DNA of 64,000 nucleotides from Symbiodinium natans. Taxonomy: Eukaryota; Sar; Dinophyceae; Suessiales; Symbiodiniaceae. Made by a program: the position numbers and the translations under genes. Below, piece by piece: positions 25,524 through 35,429 of this stretch (within the stretch, counting starts at the first letter, position 1; the number at the start of each line of letters is the position of its first letter). The stretch covers positions 548,001-612,000 of the forward strand of contig CAJNDS010001557.1 of the NCBI GenBank assembly GCA_905221605.1. Reading direction: 5' to 3'. The notes under the pieces are model-generated. The model had not been told where the DNA came from and did not search any database. It saw nothing but the letters and a program-made list of their open reading frames with translations.

Positions 25524-26222
25524 CATCGAGTGCATGCTTGATGTGCGCCAAGACGGTGTTGGAGCCCGGTGTACCCAATTGCTGGGCTTCATCTCGGAGG
25601 AGCAACTCAACGTCCTTTAGACGGTTAGTGAGCTGCGAGTAGGGAAAGCTAAGCCTTGCCACAATCGTACCATGCGTCGTGGCCACGAGTAGCCCCCGGT
25701 ACAAATCGTGCACATCAAAGGGGAGCTTATGTGTGTCCTTCTCCTTGTTGCCCGGTATGCGAACGATGCGGCTGCGAACAAATTCATTGCTAGCATTCGT
25801 GAGCCTATCAACCGCCTCGACATAGGCCCGAACCGATTCATTACCATGAGCGGTGTACAGGGTGAGCCGGTTCGTCAGGCACGCAAGAAGTACTCCTAGA
25901 AAGCGCTTCCCCCGCTTATGAATACAGAGGTACGGTTAGCGGCCAGGCCGTACGAGCACGCTCCCAGCAGCGCTGCCAGGTGTCCATCCGCCCCCCAAAA
26001 GGTATCACAGAGGCACGTAAGGAAGGCGGGACCAACCGCGAGCGCAAAGATGCTGGCTCGAGTCCTCGGATCGTGTTCGTTGCTCAACGAGTCATGGGAC
26101 AGGCGTAGACGCTCCGCATGCCACAGCGCAGGAGTCCGGGCGTCCTCCTGGCCGGGCAGCGGAGAGTCAGGCAGCGTGGCTAACACGCCACTCAGCAGCG
26201 TCGGCGTCCATTCTTGTCACGG
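25432..26222 (-). pseudogene. Minus-strand ORF broken by one frameshift, function unknown
   Basis: Read on minus, 26222-25896 gives a natural-looking protein ending at a TAG. A one-base frame change near 25905 lets the same protein run on smoothly through 25432 (about 250 codons in all). It includes a hydrophobic segment (FALAVGPAFLTCLC) and a region rich in Arg, Asp and Leu. I do not recognise it. It is convergent with the plus-strand ORF ending at 25523. Confidence 0.45.
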
Positions 26223-26224
26223 AG

Positions 26225-28396
26225 TTGTTGGAGCAAAAGACTTGTGGTCTCAATGCGGTCCCTGCCGACCTCCACACGCCAGCCACCTTGCCTGCGGCCC
26301 TTTTGCAGCAAGTGGCCCAAAGTTCCGTCCCGTGGAAAAAGGGGCAAGGCGAGATGCCCTCTTGGGGCAATCCCCACCGTTCCTCTGGAGCGTCAGAAGT
26401 GTTGTTCTCAGCCGTCTCGATGCTGGATTCGATTCTCTGTATGAGCATCGTCAAACCGAAGCAAGCCGAGACAGTCATGCAGGCCGCCGGGCTGAAGGCC
26501 ATTGTCGGACCGGCCATCAACCTCTCGCTCTGCTCATCCATGCGCCTCCCACCTGAGATTGCTGCCATTCTATACGCATGTCGGTACTCGGAGGCGTGCC
26601 GCTTCGATCTGACAGGCGGGGTCCCTCGGCTACTTATGCCACCAGGTCCCACGATGCAGCACCTGCTCGGGCGGCCACTGCGTAGCTTTGCAGGCAGGTG
26701 GATGGAAACGTGCCGATGGGTACGGGTGCCAGATCAGGATGAGACCCAAACCAAACTAGGCAGAAGCTACGACCTCAGCATGGTCCTGGCGGACATTGTG
26801 CTCACTTTTGGGCACCAGGTTTATCCTGACTCCCCTATCGGGATGGTCTCTCAGTATGCCAGGATTGTTACTCAAATGAAGTTTATGCTGCAGTCGAGTC
26901 TCCCCGCAGACCCACTGGGCGATGACGATATGAGCCTACTTGAAGCCTGCCAAACCGCGCAAGATTTCCCGCTGACTGGCGCGCCCACCACTTGGAGCCT
27001 TGTGACGTTTCGGACCTTCCTCATGAATCACATAGGGTCCCTTAAACGCTTCTTCGGCGCTATCACCACGGCTTGCTCCACTGGCCCCACATTTGGGATA
27101 GGTGTCTTTGTGACTTGTCGGGCTTCTGGATTCCTGTTTAGTAGCGCGGCAGGGTTTGCCCGAGCCACCTCCTCCTTCACGACAGGACTTGGGGCTTTGG
27201 TTTTCGTGGCACCGCACTACTCTGATGGTATAGGTGCATGCTTCCAAATGGCGGCCTGCGCAACCGGAGGCCTGATTGAATGCGCGGAATATGTGCGCAC
27301 ACAAGCCAGCTTGTGGAGCATGGATGGCCCTGGCGTTGCAAAGGCATTACACAAGCAAGCCTTCCGAGAACGGACAGTAGCCAGCATCGTGCTGCCTGCG
27401 GAACGCAAAGTAGGGCTGGACCTCTTTGAAGCCCCACCCCTGCATCAAGCGTGGGCCTTGAAGGCCACCTGGGGAGATAAGCGGGAAGTTCTTTACCGCA
27501 CACTCAAGCAAGAAGGATGGGGGAGCCCCTCTTTCACTTCCAACTCCTACTCGGGCACCATTGCTAGTCTGCAAAAGCGCGGCTTCGTCCTGGAGCCCTT
27601 GCCCAATGCTGTGTATTGCGTCCCCTTCCAGCCGGTAAGGGAAGGAGATGGGGTCGCCCAGTACCTCACCTGCTTGCTAGGGGATACCAACATTAGGACG
27701 CCGCCCAAACGGGGATCTGCTCAACGTGCTGACCCGGCTTTCGAACACAAGGCCGGCATAATGAGAGCCCCCCGCGGTCTTCACCTCCTACCTGTTCGTA
27801 CGGGTAGGGCTGCCTCCGAAACTGCGATTGATGTGGACTCTCCGGGAAACAGCCCTGTGCCCGCGAGTAGTCGCAGTCCCGACGTGGTAGCTGCTACTGC
27901 AGTCGAGGTGCTTACGCCGCTGCAGTCACCAGCCCAAAGCGAGGCTGTCGCCAACGCGCGCCATGGTGAGCGGTGGGGTACACCGTGGCTCAAGCCTCGG
28001 ACCGCGGGGAGCTCCATTGCGGCAGCTGTCAGCCCACCTCCGGCAGCTAAACGGGACGTTTCACGAACACCCTGCGGCACCCCAACGCGGGAGAGAGGAC
28101 CACTGAGGAAGGAGCTTGCAACGACAAATCCTGCGGTTGTGCCGGCCGCGTGTCCTAGTGCTCCGGATGCTTGGGCGACGACTCCCACTAGTGAAGTTGC
28201 CCACAGGATCGGAGGGAGTAGCGCCGCTCGTGTCCACCCCGTAGTGGAGGCAACATTAGGGACCCACCGCCTGGCGTACGACGTCCACCCAGCCCCCGGA
28301 CACGGCCCATGCACGCAACACTTCCGGAGGGGAGTGGGACGGTTGAGGCATCGCAGCCCCCTTGCGCTAGGTCTCCCACGGACTCACTTGGCTTGA
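26225..28396 (+). CDS. Large unrecognised ORF (about 720 codons)
   Basis: Open to TGA 28396; the first in-frame ATG is 26354. Residues 60-420 have ordinary composition with several hydrophobic stretches (for example GALVFVAPHYSDGIG near 27190). From about 27680 on the protein becomes Pro/Ala/Ser-rich and looks disordered. The next ORF starts 33 nt after its stop. The compact spacing with its neighbours suggests a polycistronic or once-mobile unit, but no replication or integration motif was found. Confidence 0.5.
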   Translation: MLEQKTCGLNAVPADLHTPATLPAALLQQVAQSSVPWKKGQGEMPSWGNPHRSSGASEVLFSAVSMLDSILCMSIVKPKQAETVMQAAGLKAIVGPAINLSLCSSMRLPPEIAAILYACRYSEACRFDLTGGVPRLLMPPGPTMQHLLGRPLRSFAGRWMETCRWVRVPDQDETQTKLGRSYDLSMVLADIVLTFGHQVYPDSPIGMVSQYARIVTQMKFMLQSSLPADPLGDDDMSLLEACQTAQDFPLTGAPTTWSLVTFRTFLMNHIGSLKRFFGAITTACSTGPTFGIGVFVTCRASGFLFSSAAGFARATSSFTTGLGALVFVAPHYSDGIGACFQMAACATGGLIECAEYVRTQASLWSMDGPGVAKALHKQAFRERTVASIVLPAERKVGLDLFEAPPLHQAWALKATWGDKREVLYRTLKQEGWGSPSFTSNSYSGTIASLQKRGFVLEPLPNAVYCVPFQPVREGDGVAQYLTCLLGDTNIRTPPKRGSAQRADPAFEHKAGIMRAPRGLHLLPVRTGRAASETAIDVDSPGNSPVPASSRSPDVVAATAVEVLTPLQSPAQSEAVANARHGERWGTPWLKPRTAGSSIAAAVSPPPAAKRDVSRTPCGTPTRERGPLRKELATTNPAVVPAACPSAPDAWATTPTSEVAHRIGGSSAARVHPVVEATLGTHRLAYDVHPAPGHGPCTQHFRRGVGRLRHRSPLALGLPRTHLA

Positions 28397-28429
28397 CGGA
28401 ACCAAAATCGTATCTCCCTATGCCTCCCC

Positions 28430-29422
28430 ATGGCCCGACGCCCATCCCCGCCAGGCCTGTGCCCGCTGTTTAAGCTCAAGGAAAGTCGGCCTCTCGTTTT
28501 GGACGAAGATGGCTCTCAGCATCTGGAACCACCAAAAGCCAAGCCTCGAGGGCCTAGCGAGCCCAGCGGCACCCGCGACCCCAGCGCCCCAGCCTGTGCA
28601 CCCATCATGCAAAGCAACACAGGCTCTGTCTGTGATCTCATGTGGCGAGCACTTGCAGCGGGCCATCACTTTGGTAAGAATGTCAAACCTCGGCCCTACA
28701 TGAGCCTGCGTGACTCGCAACACCTCACAACACACTGCCAGCAGCTTCGGGCATATAAGGCCTATGAGATGTTTTTGAATGGCATACCGAACCAGCTGCA
28801 AAACGCGGAGATGCTGATCGGAATTGCGGACACGCTACTGCATCTGCCTGAAACGTTTCCGGCGGCGTATTTGAAGGTATATGACCCTATCATCACGCAG
28901 TGTCTTAGACTGTCGGGCGCATTGCAGCATTTCGACCTTGCTGAAATGTTGGAATGCCCGGCTCCGCAGCTGGACAAAGCAAGGCTTTCGGAGTCCATTG
29001 CGCAGAACATCGCGGATCTTTTCTCTACGGTGTCGAACTTGCCGAGTGTCATCAATGCCAGTTTTCCTGCAATGCTCAGCTACGCTGACCCAGATTATTG
29101 GCTGGGTGCACTTCTGCTCGCATTCGAATCCCACCAAAAAGGTCCCCTGGAGCGAACGGCCGGGCTGCCCATTGTTCTCGGTTTTCCTGAATCTGACAAT
29201 AAAATTACTGATCTGCAGATCAATGTGCCGCCCGCAGCCATGGTGGCCTTCTTAGCTGGCCGCGCTTATCGGTGTCCCAAGTGCCCTACTACCAAACATG
29301 TGATGCGCACAGTGGACTGCCACAAGTCACTGGCCAAGCCTCCCAAGAAGCCCTGCAGGCATGGGCCGCAGCTGCTCAGCACACGGACGTGGAAAAGGCC
29401 AGGTTTGCCCAGCCGAACCTGA
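28430..29422 (+). CDS. Unrecognised ORF, probably frame-shifted near 29265
   Basis: The ATG at 28430 opens 330 codons. The part up to about 29265 reads as a helical soluble protein. Beyond that the natural-looking sequence moves to the frame of the ORF at 29272-29805, so a -1 change is likely and the last 50 codons here are probably out of frame. No family recognised. Confidence 0.45.
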   Translation: MARRPSPPGLCPLFKLKESRPLVLDEDGSQHLEPPKAKPRGPSEPSGTRDPSAPACAPIMQSNTGSVCDLMWRALAAGHHFGKNVKPRPYMSLRDSQHLTTHCQQLRAYKAYEMFLNGIPNQLQNAEMLIGIADTLLHLPETFPAAYLKVYDPIITQCLRLSGALQHFDLAEMLECPAPQLDKARLSESIAQNIADLFSTVSNLPSVINASFPAMLSYADPDYWLGALLLAFESHQKGPLERTAGLPIVLGFPESDNKITDLQINVPPAAMVAFLAGRAYRCPKCPTTKHVMRTVDCHKSLAKPPKKPCRHGPQLLSTRTWKRPGLPSRT

Positions 29423-29805
29423 ATACGTTCCTAGGCATCACGCTGCAGGGCACAGAGACACTTGGGCAAAGGCACTATCAAGAATTTAGGCCGGATCACC
29501 CCCCTGCCCATTTCCTTGACGCCATCCGGCTTGCCCTTGCGGCCTCGGTGGCCAACCAAAACATTGAACACTTTTGGTCAGTTTATAACTTGGAATGGCC
29601 AGACACCTCTCACAGAATGGCTGTTTTTCTGCGGCGAGTGTTGCCCCTAGAGTGCTTGCTTTCCTCGCCTATGGCTGCGCCGGTGGAAGTGAACACTGCG
29701 GCAGCCTCGCCGGCGGTCGTCAGCATCTCTTCCGAAACTAACGAAGGCTCTCCCTGCCCGATGGATGACATGTCGGAGGCGGAGGAGAACCCGAGGCACA
29801 GGTGA
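29272..29805 (+). CDS. Continuation ORF, unknown
   Basis: About 177 codons, natural-looking from the start through a Ser/Glu-rich acidic end. It probably continues the protein of 28430-29265 after a frameshift. Its TGA overlaps the start of the next open frame by 4 nt (GTGA). Confidence 0.4.
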   Translation: MSQVPYYQTCDAHSGLPQVTGQASQEALQAWAAAAQHTDVEKARFAQPNLNTFLGITLQGTETLGQRHYQEFRPDHPPAHFLDAIRLALAASVANQNIEHFWSVYNLEWPDTSHRMAVFLRRVLPLECLLSSPMAAPVEVNTAAASPAVVSISSETNEGSPCPMDDMSEAEENPRHR

Positions 29806-30446
29806 ATGATTGGCGCTTCTCGGAGCTGCGAACCACTGACCTTGCAGCTTTGCGAGAAGTGGATGTCTCAGCCCCTTTCCGACTGTCAGTCATCTTCAAA
29901 GCGCATTGGAAAGGGATCAGCACCACACCCACCAAGCATGGGCCAAAACGTCCCCGAAATGAGTGGTATGACGCAGCCACTGCTCACTGGGCTGCCATTA
30001 AGGGGCTCATGCAAGCTAAGCATCCAACCAAGCAGCGACTCAACAGCTTCTGGTTTAAGATGTACTGCCATGGCACCTCAAAGGACCCTGATCCTTCGGC
30101 CCTACGTGCGGCAGTTACATCCTTTCCCTTTCAGCATAAGGACGAAGGTGTTGTGCAGTACTGGCAAATCCAGGACGCTGTCCGGGTGATGTGGCTCGCG
30201 GCACAAGATACAAAGGTATCCCCATTCCGGACGGCATCCCTGAGTGGGGGGTTGATGAGCAAGACTGCCTCCAATGCAGGCCATGCCCAGCCGTGCGCGT
30301 TCCCATACCACCTCAGATGGCCATCGCTCCCGGCGCCCGGACTGGGATGGCCCCTGGCAATAGACAGCAAATTGTCATCTGAGGGCTCCTACTCACGCCA
30401 CGCGAACGCGCCTTTGAGTCCCTCCATAGCATGCTGCCTAGCGTGA
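29802..30446 (+). CDS. Unrecognised ORF after a GTGA overlap
   Basis: The frame starts at GTG 29802 with no ATG nearby. The first 125 codons look real (basic, Trp/Phe-containing). Near 30185 the likely coding frame changes again, to one containing a CLQCRPCP cluster at about 30270. Three successive -1 changes between 28430 and 30300 suggest decay of one longer gene, or unrecognised small introns. Confidence 0.4.
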   Translation: MNDWRFSELRTTDLAALREVDVSAPFRLSVIFKAHWKGISTTPTKHGPKRPRNEWYDAATAHWAAIKGLMQAKHPTKQRLNSFWFKMYCHGTSKDPDPSALRAAVTSFPFQHKDEGVVQYWQIQDAVRVMWLAAQDTKVSPFRTASLSGGLMSKTASNAGHAQPCAFPYHLRWPSLPAPGLGWPLAIDSKLSSEGSYSRHANAPLSPSIACCLA

Positions 30447-31503
30447 TGTGAGCCCTCACATCTCCTCGCCGATACATGCCGCAAGACTACCTCGGGATAT
30501 TCTTGGTTTGGCAACCCTCTCGTGGTCTATGTCACGGATTGGACCGTGCTTGTCTTCTGTGTGCTTACAGCTTGCAGCTGTGAACACCCTTCTGGGTCGG
30601 CCCCGCGGTGTGCCTGTGGGAACGGGGGCTTTCTTTCGGTTGCTCCACTGGCCATCTGCCACGGACTGCCCTGGACCGGTCCTGCCTGGATGTTCCAGCT
30701 CTGTCATCGGTACAACGGCCAATCGTCCTTTCCTCTGCCCCCTCTAGGGATGGCTCTCTGGTAAGGCTGCCCAGTCTTCCTCTCCTCTGCCCCTCTTTGA
30801 CCGGGTAGGTCCGTTTTTGTGCCATGGCACTGCAAGAACCCCTCGGCTTTGAGACCCAGCTGTTGCCCACACTTGTTGCCCCATTGCTATCGTGGGACGA
30901 GACGACACTTGGATCACAGTGAGTCATGGCAATGCGACCCTCCCCTTTGTGGTATCTCGGCCGAATGACGACTCTGGAGAGGCCAATGCGGTGGTGCTGC
31001 TTCTCCCAGGTATTGGGCACTTCTACGTAGAGAATATGCACCCATTGCCCTTGCAAGGAGCCAGTGAGCACCTGTGGAGCAACCTGGCCTTCAAAAAGAC
31101 CGTCACTGCCTGCGCATGGCCTGTGGCGGGACAAGCAGGCTTACCGCCTGCCTGGATGTTGCCTGACGGTGCTGACTGGACCAAGGCAGTGTATACAATG
31201 GAAGTTCTACCGCTCCTGTTGGCCGTCCAACGTGATGCGAGCCCTCGCATCTCCTCACCGACGTCTGTCGGTTTGGGCTTGGACGAACTGATTCTGGGTA
31301 TTGAACCCTCAACCCTCACCGGCCAAGGAAATAGTTGCTTGGCCTTGAGTGCGAAGTTTCGACTGGGGGACTCTCCCGCTTCCTGCGGGGCAGGTGGGGT
31401 CCCCGCCTGCTTGGGTTTACCTGATGGCTCTGATTGGAACGAAGCAGTCCAGCCTGCTTTGGCCGGCAGACGAGCTCTTGTGAGTCAACAGAATGTTGCG
31501 CTT

Positions 31504-32228
31504 GTGCTCGGAGAGGCTCCACTGGCTGACCACCATGGAGTACTCTGGGCTGGTCCTCCCCCTTTGTTCTCGCCGTTAAGTCCCCACTGGCTGACCACCA
31601 TGGGGCAACTTTATACTTCCGAACACACAGGTTGACACTTACAAGGTTCCGTGCTGAGGTACGACTTTGCTCCATCTGTGATGGCGAAACTGTAAACCAT
31701 CGCGTGAACAGCCTTGGCAGGTGCTGAATGTATTCGCATTGGTGGCTGATTGACGGTGATGTGAGCCCTCCAGTCTCCTTACCGGCGTACCTCGCGGGTT
31801 TGGGTGAACGGACCTGATGCGTGCCGATGCGCAGGCCAGTGCTAATGTGGCGTGGCCTTGTGCGAGATGCCTGGACTGGGAGGTCCCTCAATGTCATTAA
31901 AACCCTATGGCGTTAAGGGTTTGATAACTCGCCGTGGACTTTCCCCGATGAATCGGTAGCTGCTGCTACTCTCGGCCCCCCTCTGACCGTGCACGGGCAC
32001 CTCTGAGGGTGGGCCCTTGTGCGCCAGGTAATCGGTAGCTGATGCTACTCTCGTCCCCCCCTCTGGCCGTGCGCGGGCACCTTCGAGGGTGGGCACTTGT
32101 GCGCCAGGTTGACTGGTGAACTCTGTGCTCGGAGCTACTCCATTGGCTGACCACCATGGAGTGCCCTGGGCCGGTCTTGCCTTGTTTGTTCTTGCTGTTA
32201 AGTCCCCACTGGCTGACCACCATGGGGC
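31504..32228. repeat. Two copies of a 100-bp repeat containing CTGGCTGACCACCATGG
   Basis: 31504-31605 and 32124-32228 align over about 100 bp (GTGCTCGGAG...TGGGGC). Within each, CTGGCTGACCACCATGG or a one-base variant occurs twice, about 60 bp apart. There are therefore four instances of the 17-mer. Confidence 0.75.
31951..32108. repeat. Direct tandem duplication, about 79 bp x 2
   Basis: 31951-32029 and 32030-32108 both run from AATCGGTAGCTG to GTGCGCCAGG with about 10 differences. Confidence 0.8.
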
Positions 32229-32691
32229 ATTTGCACATCTTTCATCCCCCCTAGGGAGTCTGACTTGCAACATCCTTTCGCCATTGAGTGTCGGTTGTCT
32301 GTTCTTGACAACGAGTACGTGATCCGAACCTCTTCTGATGACCTCGGTTTGAATAACCGCTGTCGCACCAATGGCTACATGATGGTGGTTTTGAGAATCT
32401 GGCAATGTCGCAATTTGCGATTCCCCCACAAGCTCCGTGCTTCCTTGTGAACCGGGACTTCATTGACGACCTCGAGTACTGAGTCCGTGGGGTATCTAGT
32501 AGTTTAGCGCGATTGCTCGCTTTGTTTCTTCGGTGTCTGTTCTTTGGTGGTTTCGTGTTGTGTCTGGTGGGTTGTGTGCGCTGACTCTGTTTCACCCTTT
32601 TCGTCGAGCCCAACAAGACCGGCCTACTGTGCTACTGATGTAGTAAAGAGGCACCAGGGGAAAAAATTCCGCCCTGCGACGTCTTTGTAGT

Positions 32692-32942
32692 GTTCCAGCG
32701 CGCTTGACATCGCCATTAAGGCGCCTCTCAGCGGCCGAAGACGCTTGCTGGGTTCGAAGGCGTTGGCAGCTGCTTGGAAACAGGTCAAGATGACCTGCAA
32801 ACCGGCCGATTTCCTCCACATCTTGCGGGCGGTTGCCACGCGCGCAGATGAACTTGAGGGCGTGAGATGGCCTGCTGACTTGGCTGCGTTTGAGAGTGGC
32901 CCAGCGTTGCGGGAATCGCTGGTCGTCCGCGAGCTCGCTTGA
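32692..32942 (+). CDS. Exon-like fragment, paralogous to the start of the 23.6-kb ORF
   Basis: Open from after TTTGTAG| at 32690 to TGA 32942, 83 codons of ordinary composition (KALAAAWKQVKMTC and so on). Just upstream, TTCCGCCCTGCGACGTCT (32667-32684) is identical to 23633-23650, where it encodes FRPATS in the hydrolase-like ORF. The two loci probably share ancestry. An intron acceptor at 32690 is possible. Confidence 0.35.
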
Positions 32943-33069
32943 GCCAAGTCCATAGCCTTTCGCTCAAGCCCTTTGGCTAAGCCACCAGGGAAGCCATGAG
33001 AGGTGAGAGTTCGTGTCCTTTTGACAAAATTTGCGTTTCATTCTGCAGCAAACGAATTTTTTGTGCATT

Positions 33070-33230
33070 GACATTGTAGCGTTTAATGACGTTGTCGTGA
33101 TGTTGCAGTAACATTGTAGTGACGTTGGAGTGGTGTTGAAGTGACGTTGTAGTGACGTTGTAGTGACGTTGTAATGACGTTGTAGTGACGGTGTGGTGAC
33201 GTTGTGGTGCTAGTGACGACGTTGTGGCTT
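33070..33230. repeat. GTAGTGACGTT minisatellite
   Basis: An irregular array of 10-12 bp units around GTAGTGACGTT. The reverse complement of the same units appears at 33380-33445, so the two arrays could pair across 150 bp. Confidence 0.75.
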
Positions 33231-33379
33231 GGAAAACTGTTGGAGAAAGTTCCGGTTTCCAAATGAGTTCACACTTTGCAGCACGTGCTTCTTGCTATTC
33301 TTCAGATCTGGTTTCTGCCCGCAAGTGGGCCCAGAAATGGCTCCGAAATCTGGGCTCCAAGTTCTTCGCGATGCTGCTG

Positions 33380-33445
33380 TAACGGTCACTACGCGTCACT
33401 ACAAGGTCATTACGTCACTACGGATCACTACGGTCACGACGTGGA
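33380..33445. repeat. Inverted partner of the GTAGTGACGTT minisatellite
   Basis: Several GTCACTAC/GTCATTAC units, reverse-complementary to the array at 33070-33230. Confidence 0.65.
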
Positions 33446-33473
33446 CTACACGCGAAGTTATTTTATTTCAGAC

Positions 33474-34253
33474 TCAACTTTGCTCCAAAACACCCCAGGA
33501 GCTGTGGAGAGAGAGCAGGCAGCAGTGAGTGGCAGAGCAGCAGGCGCAGCAGTGGCAGGCAGCTGTGGCATGGCAGGGCAGCAGGCGGAGTGGTTGGGGC
33601 AGCAGTGACAGTGGTGAAGTGGCAGGCGCCACAGGGTCTCTGCAGTCGCCACAGCCATCGCTTGGTGCTAGAGTCAGGTTCCGACACGGAATTGGAAAAC
33701 CCAGCGTCATCAACGTCTTGTCGTATTTTTCGTTTGCGCGCAGGAAAGCTTGAGGAGGATAGGCTGCGATCGCCCATGGTTCCTCGATGAGGTTCGACTT
33801 TGTGAAAGCGTTCTCGTGCATCGAAGCTGACAGCTCGATCGTGCAAGTCAAACTTCCTCGTAACTCTCGAGTTTTCTCATTTTTAGCAGTCAACAAAGCC
33901 GTGGATTCACCTGCAGCATCTTCAATCCACACGCGACCCCCTATGAAAGCGCCCAGAGTGATGGCATGGTTCATATGACCCTGCAGGTTTTTGATGTCAC
34001 GGTGGAGGTCCATGTTAGGATTGCGAGGCAGTGCGATGGACGTCCACGTTTTGCCGGGTAAGCGGTTCTTCAAGAAAGAGTTGATGGCGAGGCAAACTGG
34101 TCGCGCCGAGGATGCTTTGGAAACGCCGACCGTGCCGCCGTAACCGAACAATCCCAGAGTGCAGTATCTTTCACAAGCTCCAGGTCCTATGGCGCTTGTT
34201 CGACCGCGATTCGCTCGACCACAGGTCCAGAAGCTGCACTGGGTTGTGCTCAC
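33474..34253 (-). CDS. Relic with 2-oxoglutarate-oxygenase-like domain, retroelement-type
   Basis: Open on minus for about 259 codons with no clear start. The central 160 residues hold LFGYGGTVGV, a Phe/Leu helix, KTWTSIALPRN, then LHRDIKN, ITLGAFIGGRVWIED and a distal His in SMHEN. The H-x-D and the GG-W/V-W-x-E strand recall the 2OG-Fe(II) oxygenase-like domain often found in dinoflagellate retroelement polyproteins. That link is from memory of the family and was not tested. The C-terminal 70 residues (33474-33690) are Cys/Leu/Ser low-complexity sequence and probably not coding. Likely a fragment of another mobile element. Confidence 0.45.
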   Translation of the reverse strand: MSTTQCSFWTCGRANRGRTSAIGPGACERYCTLGLFGYGGTVGVSKASSARPVCLAINSFLKNRLPGKTWTSIALPRNPNMDLHRDIKNLQGHMNHAITLGAFIGGRVWIEDAAGESTALLTAKNEKTRELRGSLTCTIELSASMHENAFTKSNLIEEPWAIAAYPPQAFLRANEKYDKTLMTLGFPIPCRNLTLAPSDGCGDCRDPVAPATSPLSLLPQPLRLLPCHATAACHCCACCSATHCCLLSLHSSWGVLEQS

Positions 34254-34442
34254 AAGGTCGCTGCATCGTGGCTCATTCTTTTATAGTTTCTTGCCGTGTC
34301 TTATGATCGCTTAAGGTCTTGACCCTGCCCTTACCCTTGACGGGTGAGGAGCTAAGGTTGGCGCCGGAATCTCAGAGCTCCACCACGCGAAAGCTCTTTG
34401 CCACTTGCGGCCAGACGGCGGTCTCTTCCGAGTCCTTGACCC

Positions 34443-34787
34443 TTGATGAGGCGGCCGCAGCTTCCAGCAGCAATGTGGGCCCGGCAGCTTCGGCACGGCC
34501 AGCGATTCCGGCTGGTGTTGAGTGAAGCTGCGGCCTACTGGCGCAGAGTGGTACTGCTTGCCACTCTGCAGTACTGCTGTGTAGCAGCCATCCTTGCTTC
34601 ACTTGTGATTCTACTTTCTGTTTTTGCTGCGGGCGTAACGCCGCGGCAGGTTGGAGACCTGCCCGCCTTTGCGTTCCCTGCGCCTTTCTCCACGCAGCCT
34701 GCTTGTGGTCCATCGCAACGATGGTGCTCTTGCAGCTGCTGCGGGCCGATTGCCAGGCCGCGGCTTTGCTCACCGAAGCGCGTGTGA
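34443..34787 (+). CDS. Short ORF with one membrane segment, doubtful
   Basis: 114 codons from ATG 34443 with a 26-residue hydrophobic run (about 34550-34630, 'VAAILASLVILLSVFAAGV'). No family is recognised, and the opposite strand is also open. The rest of 34300-35270 shows no gene. Confidence 0.25.
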   Translation: MMRRPQLPAAMWARQLRHGQRFRLVLSEAAAYWRRVVLLATLQYCCVAAILASLVILLSVFAAGVTPRQVGDLPAFAFPAPFSTQPACGPSQRWCSCSCCGPIARPRLCSPKRV

Positions 34788-35272
34788 GTAGCATTGCCCG
34801 CGGCACGAGCACGTGCGCGGCTCTCTCTGAGTCTGGTACTTCCGTAGCGTGTAGTCTGATAGGAGAGTAGCCGTAGCCGTAGCCGTAGCTTAGGCATTGG
34901 TTGTGCAGTGTGCCATAGTAGTGGCACTGAAGAAACCTGCTCGGAACAGTAGAGCTACCAGCAAACGGTGAGGAGCGACGAAGGGATGGTTTAGGAGCAG
35001 TCGTCGTGCGTCCGTTTGGACGTGCTATGCTCATTATGTGCGGGCTCTGCCAGAGTCGCACGCGACGGCCTCTCCTTCCCCCTTCTTGGATTTGTGATGT
35101 GCAGCCTGTGCAATGATGTCAGTGTGAGATGAACGCTGGGAGCCTCGGCTGAGGGGCGAATGTGAGCAGGTAGAAGGACACATGCTGTTCAGGTAGCATG
35201 TTTGTGCCAGTGCAGTGTAGCTTTGTATCTTTTCACTTTGCGTATTTAGTTTTGCAATTCAAATGAATGCCA

Positions 35273-35285
35273 ATTTTGGCTCAAG
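35273..35285 (+). other. Relict dinoflagellate spliced-leader sequence
   Basis: ATTTTGGCTCAAG equals the last 13 nt of the 22-nt dinoflagellate spliced leader, and the preceding GCCA matches too if one extra A is allowed. Spliced leaders are added to mRNA 5' ends by trans-splicing. A genomic copy usually marks a processed mRNA that was reverse-transcribed and inserted. It is followed by TATGGAGCC, and no ORF is evident downstream, so the retrocopied gene may be decayed. It could instead be chance or part of an SL RNA gene, but no GT donor follows. Confidence 0.6.
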
Positions 35286-35429
35286 TATGGAGCCAGTCTT
35301 GTGCCTTTGTGCATGGTAGTTTCGTGCAGTAGCTCTTAGGTTGCTGTGCGGTCCGACCGGACGCACTTGGGCGTAGGCTGCGCTTGTGTTTGCTTCTGCT
35401 TAAGGCAAGACCAGCAGGTTGGTCGACTT

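Larger units (their letters stand above)
30447..32690. repeat. Noncoding block of diverged internal repeats
   Basis: Three related blocks contain 'gagccctc' followed by 'tctcct' at about 30450, 31238 and 31763. A second pair, about 31139-31195 and 31392-31450, shares 'cgcctgc', 'ctgatgg/ctgacgg' and 'gctctga/gctgact' in the same order. Short frames here, including 30892-31635, look like translations of repeats and not genes. Confidence 0.5.

Noticed and set aside
34372-35061. 229-codon minus ORF
   Set aside because: Ala/Ser/Gln-rich with no motif, and it overlaps an equally open plus frame.
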